Notes under the pieces: generated by a model
Told to the model about the DNA's origin: nothing
The model's input: only the letters and a program-made list of their open reading frames with translations
Database searches by the model: none
Translations under genes and position numbers: made by a program
Shown: one piece after another, positions 25,663 through 32,254 of the stretch
Layout of the letters: every line of letters begins with the position of its first letter
Numbering within the stretch: position 1 is the first letter of the stretch
From: Streptomyces sp. 35G-GA-8
GTDB lineage: Bacteria > Actinomycetota > Actinomycetes > Streptomycetales > Streptomycetaceae
Direction: 5' to 3'
NCBI RefSeq assembly: GCF_023534745.1
Contig: NZ_JAMHJQ010000009.1
Location: 1-64,000 of the forward strand
DNA: 64,000 nucleotides

Positions 25663-25814
25663 CCATAGCCCCCTTGACCGTTGGCCGCCTTCGGCCGCCC
25701 CTCACCCTACGACGAACGCCTCGGTTCGGAACCGACACTGCTCCCGGCTTCCGAAACAGGCGCCGACCGGAATCCAGATGCGGGCCCTCGGTGCGGTGGT
25801 GTGTGATCGAAGGC

Positions 25815-26687
25815 ATGGCGATCGCATTGAGCACGTTGGAAGCCGACGGACTGAGTAGGGCTGTGCGCGTGCTGCGGGAATGGCAGGACGACGGGGCACC
25901 GATGCAACTGCATCCCGGGGACCTGGGCTGGTTCTGGCGGTCAGGCGCGGAAGCGACCGCCGCGGCGGTCAGGACGTGGAGCCGGGACGGACAGATTCTC
26001 GCCGTGGGACTCCTGGACGGCCCCGGGCTGTTGCGGCTGACGATCGCGCCGGAATCTCAGCAGGACGAGGAGTTGGCGCGGCGGCTGGTCGAAGACGTGA
26101 CCGAGCCGGAGCGCGGCGTGCTGCCCCGGGGGAGGGTGAGCGTCGAGTCGCCGATGGGTGTGCTCGTCCGAGATCTGCTGTCCGAGTGCGGCTGGAACGC
26201 CGACGAGCCGTGGACGCCGCTGCGCCGCGACCTCACCGAGCCGGTGAAGGCTCCCGGCGTACGGATCGGGGTGATCGGGCCGGAGCAGGCACATGTGTTC
26301 ACCACCGCACATCGGGCCGCGTGGGACGGGTCGAAGTTCACGGACGAGCGCTGGCACGCGATGGCGGCCGGAGTGCCGTACGCCGACGCCCGGTGTCTGG
26401 TCGCGTACGACGACGGTGACAACGCGGTGGCGGCGGTGACGGTGTGGTCGGCCGGTCCGGGCAGGCCCGGGTTGCTCGAACCGATGGGTGTCCATCGGGA
26501 ACACCGCCGTCACGGCTACGGCGAGGCGATCTGTGTCGCCGCGGCGGCGGCGCTCAGGGAGCTGGGATCGTCGAGCGCGATCGTCTGCACCCCGAGCTCC
26601 AACGTCGGCGCCGTCGCGACCTACAAGTCAGCCGGCTTCCAGCAGCGCCCCGAGGTCCGGGACCAGTCCAGGGACGCGAAGCAGTGA
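25815..26687 (+). CDS. GNAT family N-acetyltransferase (two-domain)
   Basis: 290 aa. The C-terminal half has the acetyl-CoA motif LEPMGVHREHRRHGYGEAIC and the closing SSNVGAVATYKSAGF. The N-terminal half is a degenerate GNAT-like domain (LGWFWRSGAEATAAAVRTWS). Substrate unknown. The exact start is uncertain: ATG 25815 matches good codon bias but the Shine-Dalgarno GAAGG is too close; GTG 25803 is the alternative. The TGA stop is the first part of a solo palindromic element (CAG-TGA-TGTGCC). Confidence 0.82.
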   Translation: MAIALSTLEADGLSRAVRVLREWQDDGAPMQLHPGDLGWFWRSGAEATAAAVRTWSRDGQILAVGLLDGPGLLRLTIAPESQQDEELARRLVEDVTEPERGVLPRGRVSVESPMGVLVRDLLSECGWNADEPWTPLRRDLTEPVKAPGVRIGVIGPEQAHVFTTAHRAAWDGSKFTDERWHAMAAGVPYADARCLVAYDDGDNAVAAVTVWSAGPGRPGLLEPMGVHREHRRHGYGEAICVAAAAALRELGSSSAIVCTPSSNVGAVATYKSAGFQQRPEVRDQSRDAKQ

Positions 26688-26736
26688 TGTGCCGTGGGAA
26701 CGACTTAACCGAACCCAGAACGCATCACCGCCGGAG
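26683..26736 (+). repeat. Solo palindromic element of the long-repeat family
   Basis: CAGTGATGTGCCGTGGGAAC, CGACTTAACCGAACC and ACGCATCACC follow the 45-bp consensus closely. The first TGA is the stop codon of the GNAT gene. The kinase gene at 20557-21471 ends in the same way, with CAG-TGA-TGCGCC. Confidence 0.85.
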
Positions 26737-26773
26737 GACCCACGGCCGGACCCGTATTTCGTAGGGGTTCGGG

Positions 26774-27871
26774 CGGGGGGTAGTGGGGGTAGTCGGGGGC
26801 AGGCGGTGCGTTTGATGACGGGTTGGGGCCGCCCCTGATCTTTGAGTTTCGCGGTTCCGGGTCGGGCGTCAAGGGCGCTCCTTCGTCGCGTCGGCAAGCC
26901 GATGACCTTCGGTCACCCTTGACCCCCAACCCTCCACCGCAAGTGCAGCTTTGAGGGGGGCGGCCCGGGGGGAGGGGTCCCCGGAGGGGCTCCGTGCATG
27001 GTCCGGTCCCTTGCCGACCTCGGATCGGTGGGCCCTGCGGGGCGCGCGGCAGTGGAGTGGGGCGGCCCGGCATCGGCTCAGCGAGCTGATGTGAGTGGGT
27101 GGTTGGGACTCATGCCCCGCTGTGCGGACTCGTTGTCGGGTGACACCTGTCAGCCGAGGCGGACGGGCCTGCCACCTGCCCCCAATGTCCCAGTTTGGAA
27201 AGGGCTTTGGGGAGGGCTCCGGCGGGTCATGCGTCGGGAGTTCGGTTAACCGGGCCCCATGACACATCACCCCCTCCGACCGGCCCACTCAACACCTCAC
27301 CAGCCACACCCACCCCACCACCCCAGGGTGCGTGCACAGAGGGACAGGTGTGACTCATGGGGCGGCCAATGGGCCAGTCAGAGCCGGTGATGCGTCATGG
27401 GAACGACTTAACTGCACTCAGGACACATGACCGGCCGGGGAGCCCCGGAACAGCCTGCCAAACTGGGACATAGGGGGCGGGTGGCCGGTCTGTCCGCCTC
27501 CGTCGACAGGTGTCACCCGACAACGAGCCCTCACAGCGGGGCATGAGTCCCAGCCGCTCCCCGACCGTCAGTCGCTTTGCCGGGGCCGGGCCGCCCCACT
27601 CCACTGCCGCGCAGACCACCCACCGACCCGAGGTCGGCAAGGGACCGGACCATGCACGGATCCCCTCCGGGGACCCCTCCCCCCGGGCCGCCCCCCTCAA
27701 AGCAGCACTTGCGGTGGAGGGGCGGGTGTCAAGGGTGGAGCGCAGCGGAATCGGCGAAGCCGACGCGACGAAGGAGCGCCCTTGACGCCCGACCCGGAAC
27801 CGCGAAACTGAAACCTAGGGGCGGCCCCCACCCGCATCCACGCCCTCCGGCCCACCCCGACTACCCCTCGG
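26774..27871. repeat. Long inverted-repeat element, copy III (complete)
   Basis: About 1.1 kb; same design as copy II but with a longer centre (27225-27420) containing two palindromes, GGTTAACC and GACTTAAC types, and the intervening CCCTCCGACCGGCCC block. The left arm tip is GACC-GAA-GGTC with CGGC-TT-GCCG, and the right tip CGGC-GAA-GCCG. The right terminus ACCCCGACTACCCCTCGG runs into the 3' end of the minus-strand membrane protein gene and provides its stop. Confidence 0.9.
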
Positions 27872-28121
27872 CACTGACCTCATGCCGACCACCCGCCACC
27901 CGCCCCACCAAGTGCGCCTGCGGCGCACGCACCGTCACACGCACCGGATCAGGGCAGCAGTAGCAGGTGTACGTGAACCCCTCCTCCGCATCCAGCGGCA
28001 CCGGCGGAAGAGCACTCTCCGCACTCGGCATCACCGCGTACAACACCCCCACCGCCAGCACGATCGCACTCATCGCGATCGACACGACACCCCACAGTGC
28101 CGGGTCCGTTACGGGTTCCAT
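27861..28121 (-). CDS. Small membrane protein with CYCC motif; C terminus made by repeat sequence
   Basis: 86 aa. One membrane helix (WGVVSIAMSAIVLAVGVLYA) is followed by a short domain with FTYTCYCCPDPVRVTVR (three Cys). ATG 28121 has GAGGTG 9-11 nt upstream, inside the end of the ATPase gene, which it overlaps by 13 bp, so the pair is translationally coupled. The last residues (HEVSAEG) and the TAG lie in the terminus of long-repeat copy III, suggesting that the original 3' end was replaced. Function unknown. Confidence 0.7.
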   Translation of the reverse strand: MEPVTDPALWGVVSIAMSAIVLAVGVLYAVMPSAESALPPVPLDAEEGFTYTCYCCPDPVRVTVRAPQAHLVGRVAGGRHEVSAEG

Positions 28122-28603
28122 CGACCGGTCACCTCGTTCCTGGCCTCGGCCAACGTGAACCAGACGGTCTTGTGACTGGGTGAGCATCCCCCGTAGATCG
28201 TCGACCCCCACGCGAGGGCCAGGCTCTCGACGAGGACAAGCCCACGCCCCGAACTCTGTTCGCCAGCCGCGCCCGGCGCAGCGGGCGCGGTGTGCGCGGA
28301 AGGCGTGGGCAGCGCCCACGGTTTGTCGTCCGCGACGGAGACGGTGACCTGCTTGCGGTTGACCGTCACGCGGACGCGGATCAGGGGCGTACGGGTATGC
28401 CGGTGCGCGTTGGTGACCACTTCGGTCACACAGAGGCGCGCGTCGTCGACGAGGTTGCGGTGCCGGCCGAGCCCGAGGAGCGACGTGACGAAGTCACGCG
28501 CGATCCTGGGTGCGGTCGCCGTACTGGGCAGGGTCAGCCGGTAGGTCTCGGCGCCCTGCGGTGGCGGGGGTACGGGGGTTGCGGTGGCGGTCACGGTGGT
28601 CAT
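28109..28603 (-). CDS. ATP-binding protein, HATPase_c fold (anti-sigma/RsbW-like)
   Basis: 164 aa. N-box region: LVDDARLCVTEVVTNAHRHT; G-box: GRGLVLVESLALAWGS. Such stand-alone GHKL ATPases are abundant in Streptomyces and occur with XRE/DUF5753 and DUF397 genes. They resemble serine kinases that control sigma or anti-sigma antagonists, but the target is unknown. GGGAG lies 7 nt before ATG 28603. Divergent from the XRE gene, it shares the region carrying the 16-bp motif repeats. Confidence 0.9.
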   Translation of the reverse strand: MTTVTATATPVPPPPQGAETYRLTLPSTATAPRIARDFVTSLLGLGRHRNLVDDARLCVTEVVTNAHRHTRTPLIRVRVTVNRKQVTVSVADDKPWALPTPSAHTAPAAPGAAGEQSSGRGLVLVESLALAWGSTIYGGCSPSHKTVWFTLAEARNEVTGRWNP

Positions 28604-28740
28604 GTCGTTCTCCCAACGCGGTCTTTGGCGGCGCCGATTGCGCGATAGCCCGTGTCCCTGGCCGCCCTCCAGGCCTTCAACAGGCATGCGGGAAGCTGCA
28701 CTTCGAGCTGTGAAGGCTGCGTCGCCCTTTGGACGTTAGG

Positions 28741-28772
28741 GCACAACAGTGGGACGGCGCAACAATGGGACG
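28741..28772. promoter_or_regulatory. Two adjacent 16-bp direct repeats, candidate regulator binding sites
   Basis: GCACAACAGTGGGACG (28741-28756) is followed without a gap by GCGCAACAATGGGACG (28757-28772). A weaker version (CACTGTGGGACG) follows at 28803-28814, and the motif recurs at 29970-29985. They sit between the divergent ATPase and XRE genes. I infer they are operators of the local XRE regulator. Confidence 0.6.
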
Positions 28773-28847
28773 CATGTCGCACCCTTATGGGTGGACCCAT
28801 GGCACTGTGGGACGGCACACTCGTTGTGACCACAGAGGGAGAGGTTC

Positions 28848-29696
28848 ATGCCGCCAAGGGCTTACCCGACCGCCCGACAGAAGCGACTGGGTGCTGAGTT
28901 GAGAAAGCTGCGAGAGCGAGCCGGCATGTCCGGGAGCGCGGTCGCGGCCTTCCTGGGCGGCGAACGTGCCCAGGTCAGCCACTTGGAGTCGGGTCGGTAC
29001 GGAGTGAGCGCGGAGCGAGTCCGCCGAATCGCCGCCCACTGCTCGGCTACGGACAAGCACCTCGTCGACGCACTCGCGAGCATGGCGGAAGAACGCGGAA
29101 AGGGATGGTGGGAGGACTACCGAGGGATTCTCCCACCAGGCTTCCTGGACCAGTCAGAGCTGGAACACCATGCGAGCTACATGCGTGCCGTTCAGATGCT
29201 CTACGTGCCAGGAATTTTCCAGACGGCTGAATACGCACGTGAGCTGATCGCGAGCGGCGTGACCAGCTTTCAGGCCTCTGAGGTCAATGCGCGTGTAGAG
29301 CACCGCATGAGGCGTCGCGAGATCTTCGACCGCCCGAACCCGCCGAAGTTCGAGGCACTCATCCATGAAGCAGCACTTCGCATGAGGTACTGCTCCATCG
29401 AAGTCATGCGGGCACAGATGGATTTCCTGCATGAGGTCTCGCTCTGGCCGAGTGTGACAATCCGCATCATCCCCTTCGATGCGCGCATCACTTGCTCGGT
29501 CCACTCGATGCTCTACGCGGGCGCTGTGATACCGCAACTGGACACCGTCCAGATTGACAGCGCATTCGACGCCGAATATCTGGACGCTGAGGCTCAACTC
29601 GTCAAGTACCGGGCGCTTATCGAGGCAGTCGAGGCGATCTCACTCAGTGCCGCCGAGTCGAGCAAATTCATCCAACGCATCGCACAAGAAATGTGA
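28848..29696 (+). CDS. XRE family regulator with DUF5753 domain
   Basis: 282 aa. N-terminal helix-turn-helix (LRKLRERAGMSGSAVAAFLG, QVSHLESGRYGVSAERVRRI), then DUF5753 (about residues 100-280): MLYVPGIFQTAEYARELI, VNARVEHRMRRREIF and WPSVTIRIIPFDAR. It probably partners the DUF397 protein encoded next, as in many Streptomyces BldA-type developmental loci. AGGGAGAGG lies 4-8 nt before ATG. Its TGA is immediately followed by the next gene's candidate GTG. Confidence 0.93.
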   Translation: MPPRAYPTARQKRLGAELRKLRERAGMSGSAVAAFLGGERAQVSHLESGRYGVSAERVRRIAAHCSATDKHLVDALASMAEERGKGWWEDYRGILPPGFLDQSELEHHASYMRAVQMLYVPGIFQTAEYARELIASGVTSFQASEVNARVEHRMRRREIFDRPNPPKFEALIHEAALRMRYCSIEVMRAQMDFLHEVSLWPSVTIRIIPFDARITCSVHSMLYAGAVIPQLDTVQIDSAFDAEYLDAEAQLVKYRALIEAVEAISLSAAESSKFIQRIAQEM

Positions 29697-29705
29697 GTGA
29701 GCGGC

Positions 29706-29906
29706 ATGACCAACCACATTGACTGGCAGAAATCCTCCTTCTCGGGCGGTGACAACAATCCGAACTGCGTCGAACTGGCCAGTGTCGACGGGCAGATCAA
29801 GATGCGGGAGAGTGACGCCCCGGACACCGTCGTCACAACGAGCCCCGAGAAGCTGCGCGCCTTCCTCCTCGGTGTCAAGGCCGGAGAGTTCGACCACCTG
29901 ATCTGA
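29706..29906 (+). CDS. DUF397 domain-containing protein
   Basis: 66 aa. WQKSSFSGGDNNPNCVELA is the DUF397 signature, followed by IKMRESDAP and LRAFLLGVKAGEFDHL. Partner of the XRE/DUF5753 regulator, 9 nt downstream. ATG 29706 is favoured by family starts; GTG 29697, directly after the regulator's stop, is possible. Members are thought to modulate their cognate XRE protein. Confidence 0.92.
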   Translation: MTNHIDWQKSSFSGGDNNPNCVELASVDGQIKMRESDAPDTVVTTSPEKLRAFLLGVKAGEFDHLI

Positions 29907-30213
29907 CGAACCGTCCGCACACCGACGCCCCTCGCCTCTTCACAGGTGGGGGGCGTACGGCATCTTAGGGTGCAACTCTGGGACGGACCACTGTTGCGCC
30001 TCACCCATGCGTGACGCTACGGTCGCTGTGCGTCGCCGATTCAGGGTGGTCCCTCGGCAGGACATCGCCCTGACCGGCGCAACTCTCCCCGTCCCGCGTC
30101 CCATTGGGGAGAGTCCCGAAGGGTTGTCCCCCGCCCACCGCTCGTCATGCCGGCGCCTGGGCGGGGGACAACTCTGCCCCGCATCGCGCGCTGAGGAGAA
30201 GGGCACCGAGACC
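29907..30213. promoter_or_regulatory. Intergenic region with a third full copy of the 16-bp motif
   Basis: GTGCAACTCTGGGACG (29970-29985) repeats the motif found upstream of the XRE gene; CTGTTGCGCC at 29991-30000 is an inverted half of it. A palindrome-like GGGACAACTCTGCCCC and CCCATTGGGGAGAG follow. No coding frame with good codon bias. It should hold the promoter of the peptide/methyltransferase genes and link them to the XRE regulator. Confidence 0.55.
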
Positions 30214-30438
30214 ATGGCTCCACCTCCACCCGCACCCCCACCAGAGCCACCCAGCCCCACGACGGGCAGTGAGGCTCGGCAGCGGCTGTCCATGTTGATC
30301 GACATGTTCGGAGTGGGCGGGGCGCTCCTCGTTCCCACGACCGACACGCACCCGGACACGCGCCCGGACGCGTCGCCTGCCCTTCCCGACGAAGCCGAGC
30401 TGTTCCAGCGGATCTTCGGGGACCCGCCACCGCAGTGA
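30214..30438 (+). CDS. 74-aa Pro-rich peptide, candidate substrate or partner of the methyltransferase
   Basis: MAPPPPAPPPEPPSPTTGSE, then a helix-like centre (ARQRLSMLIDMFGVGGALLV) and a Thr/Asp/Pro-rich tail (TTDTHPDTRPDASPALPDEA) ending ELFQRIFGDPPPQ. No Cys. It is 44 nt upstream of the TgmC-like methyltransferase on the same strand. An acidic Asp/Thr-rich segment next to a PIMT-type enzyme would fit a modified peptide (aspartimide or methyl ester), but no leader motif known to me is present. ATG 30214 was chosen on codon bias; GAGGAGAAGG lies somewhat far upstream. Confidence 0.6.
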   Translation: MAPPPPAPPPEPPSPTTGSEARQRLSMLIDMFGVGGALLVPTTDTHPDTRPDASPALPDEAELFQRIFGDPPPQ

Positions 30439-30482
30439 CGGCCCATGCCCGCGCCGCACCATCCCCGACCGGAAGGATCACC

Positions 30483-31715
30483 ATGCCCCCGCCCCAACCC
30501 GACGTCCTCGCCGACGCCTTGATCCGCGCACCCCGGCACGAGTTCATTCCTGCCCGCGCCTGGGCCGTACCCCAAGGACCCGGAACCCCGCCCGCCGCCG
30601 CCTCCGGCTACTGGATCGATCAGCACCGTGACCCCGACCGCTGGTGGCGGGCCGTGTACTCCGACACCGTGATCGTCACTCAGCTCGACGGCGGCCGGAC
30701 CGAGCTCACCCCGGCCAACGCCGCCGCTCCCACGACCGCGCCGAGCTGCGCCGCCTCCAGTCCCCTCCTCGTGACCGCCGGGTTACGGCACCTCGCCGTG
30801 CGGCCCGGAGACCGGGTCCTCGACATCGGGACCGGTACGGGCTGGACCTCCGGGCTCTGCGCGTACCTCGCCGGGGACGACACCCTGGTGACCACCGTCG
30901 AGATCGACCCCGATCTGGCGGGAACCGCCACGGAGAACCTCGCCCGCTGCGGCCTGCGCCCCACCATCGTCACCGGTGATGCGGCCACCGAACTCCCCAG
31001 CTCGGACGGCGAGTCCGACGGACTGTTCGACCGCGTGCATGTCACCTGTGGCGTCACGGACATCCCGTACGTATGGGTGGCGCACACCCGGCCCGGCGGG
31101 CACATCGTGCTCCCGTACAACCCGCCCATCGGGCGACTCCTGCGTCTCACCGTCCACGAGGACGGCTCGGCCACCGGCCGGTTCGGGGAGGAGTGCTCGT
31201 ACATGCCGTTACGTTCACGGCGGCAGATGCCGTCGGCCGACGAAGGCACCACCAGCCACGACACCCACCCGACCCCCCACCCCAACCTCCACCCCAACCC
31301 CAACCCCAACCCCCGCCGTCGCTCCCTCGCCCCGGCCTCCGACTCCGACCCCGACTCCGACACCGCGTCCCTGCTCCACCCCGCCCCCGGCCTTCAGGTC
31401 CTGCTCGCCGCCCTCGTCGGCGACGAGCCCTGGGTGGGCGCTTCCGGCAGCGTGCTGCTGACGGACGGGGTCTCCCGCGCCGTCGTCGAGGACGGCCGTC
31501 GGCTGACGCAGACCGGGCCGCGCGATCTCTGGGACGAGGCCGAGTCCGTCCATCGCGCCTGGACACGGCGGGGCCGGCCGGGGCTGGACCGTATCGGCTT
31601 CACCGTCACCCCCCAGCGGCAGTACGTGTGGGTGGACGACCCTGCCGTACCCGCCGTTCGGGCGCTCGACGAGACGCCGGACGCGAGACCGGCGGTGGGA
31701 GCCTCCCTTGGCTGA
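30483..31715 (+). CDS. Protein-L-isoaspartate O-methyltransferase-like enzyme (TgmC-like)
   Basis: 410 aa. It has WWRAVYSDTVIVTQLDGG, the SAM motif VLDIGTGTGWTSGLCAYLAG, TTVEIDPDLAGTA, DRVHVTCGVTDIPYVWVAHT and RPGGHIVLPYN. It is the same subfamily as 6716-7849 and similar to methyltransferases of ATP-grasp RiPP cassettes, which are longer than housekeeping PIMT. No ATP-grasp gene is nearby. A Pro/Asn-rich low-complexity linker (about 265-300, TPHPNLHPNPNPNP) interrupts the C-terminal part. GGAAGG before ATG 30483. Its stop is overlapped by the next mini-gene. Confidence 0.85.
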   Translation: MPPPQPDVLADALIRAPRHEFIPARAWAVPQGPGTPPAAASGYWIDQHRDPDRWWRAVYSDTVIVTQLDGGRTELTPANAAAPTTAPSCAASSPLLVTAGLRHLAVRPGDRVLDIGTGTGWTSGLCAYLAGDDTLVTTVEIDPDLAGTATENLARCGLRPTIVTGDAATELPSSDGESDGLFDRVHVTCGVTDIPYVWVAHTRPGGHIVLPYNPPIGRLLRLTVHEDGSATGRFGEECSYMPLRSRRQMPSADEGTTSHDTHPTPHPNLHPNPNPNPRRRSLAPASDSDPDSDTASLLHPAPGLQVLLAALVGDEPWVGASGSVLLTDGVSRAVVEDGRRLTQTGPRDLWDEAESVHRAWTRRGRPGLDRIGFTVTPQRQYVWVDDPAVPAVRALDETPDARPAVGASLG

Positions 31716-31809
31716 CTGCGGCACCTGTCACGGCAAGGGATGGGTTTATGAGCACCAGGACGGCGCGCGCAAGAAGGTGAGTTGCCCCGTCTGCAAGCAC
31801 GCCAAGTAG
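31708..31809 (+). CDS. 33-aa zinc-ribbon mini-protein (CxxCxGxG / CxxC)
   Basis: TTG start 6 nt after GGGAG, overlapping the methyltransferase stop by 8 nt. The peptide has CGTCHGKGWVYEHQDGARKK followed by VSCPVCKHAK. The first motif is a DnaJ-type CxxCxGxG, the second a CxxC pair, enough to bind one Zn2+. Good codon bias and coupling argue that it is a real gene. Probable function: zinc-stabilised adaptor or nucleic-acid/peptide-binding module; unproven. Confidence 0.7.
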   Translation: MADCGTCHGKGWVYEHQDGARKKVSCPVCKHAK

Positions 31810-31818
31810 GACCTCACG

Positions 31819-32041
31819 TCAGGACGGGCCGGCCGGCTCGCCGCCGAATTCGACCTCGCCGGGACCCTCCCCTCCTTCGACGCCCTGCTCGACTCGGACG
31901 TCGACGCGGTCGCCGTCTTCACCCAGCGCCGGACGCACGGCCCGCTCGTCCTCAAAGCCCTGCGCGCGGGCAAGCATGTGTACTCGGCGGTGCCGATGGC
32001 AGCGGCTGGAGATCCCGGACTTCGGGGACGCGCCGGAGTAG
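31819..32041 (+). pseudogene. Remnant of a Gfo/Idh/MocA family oxidoreductase gene
   Basis: The frame from 31819 reads LAAEFDLAGTLPSFDALLDS, DVDAVAVFTQRRTHGPLVL and KALRAGKHVYSAVPMA, unmistakably the second half of the NAD-binding domain of Gfo/Idh/MocA dehydrogenases. The N-terminal GxGxxG strand and start codon are missing. After VPMA the family sequence stops, and in another frame RLEIPDFGDAPE-stop (32003-32041) looks like the protein's natural C terminus. A large internal deletion and loss of the 5' end have destroyed the gene. Confidence 0.7.
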
Positions 32042-32131
32042 CCCGTGGTCCCGCCCGCGCCCGCACCGGTATCTCTCCCGTACGGATCGCCCCACGTGCA
32101 CCATGGTGGGGATGCACGACATCCGTACATC

Positions 32132-32231
32132 GAGAGTCGTCGCGAGTCGTCGGGACTCATCGCGAGTCATCGCGAGTCATCACGAGTCATCGGAACTCAT
32201 CGCGAGTCGTCGCGACTCATCGAGACCGATC
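32132..32231. repeat. Ten tandem 10-bp repeats upstream of a PucR-type regulator gene
   Basis: Ten consecutive decamers related to GCGAGTCATC (for example GCGAGTCGTC, GGGACTCATC, ACGAGTCATC) end 23 bp before the GTG at 32255. A 10-bp period places each copy on the same face of the helix, as expected for a cooperative protein-binding array. It has no CRISPR spacer structure. Confidence 0.8.
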
Positions 32232-32254
32232 GAGACACCAGGGCAGGGGCAGAC

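Noticed and set aside
32132-32231. Possible CRISPR array
   Set aside because: Units are contiguous 10-mers without spacers, and no cas gene is present.
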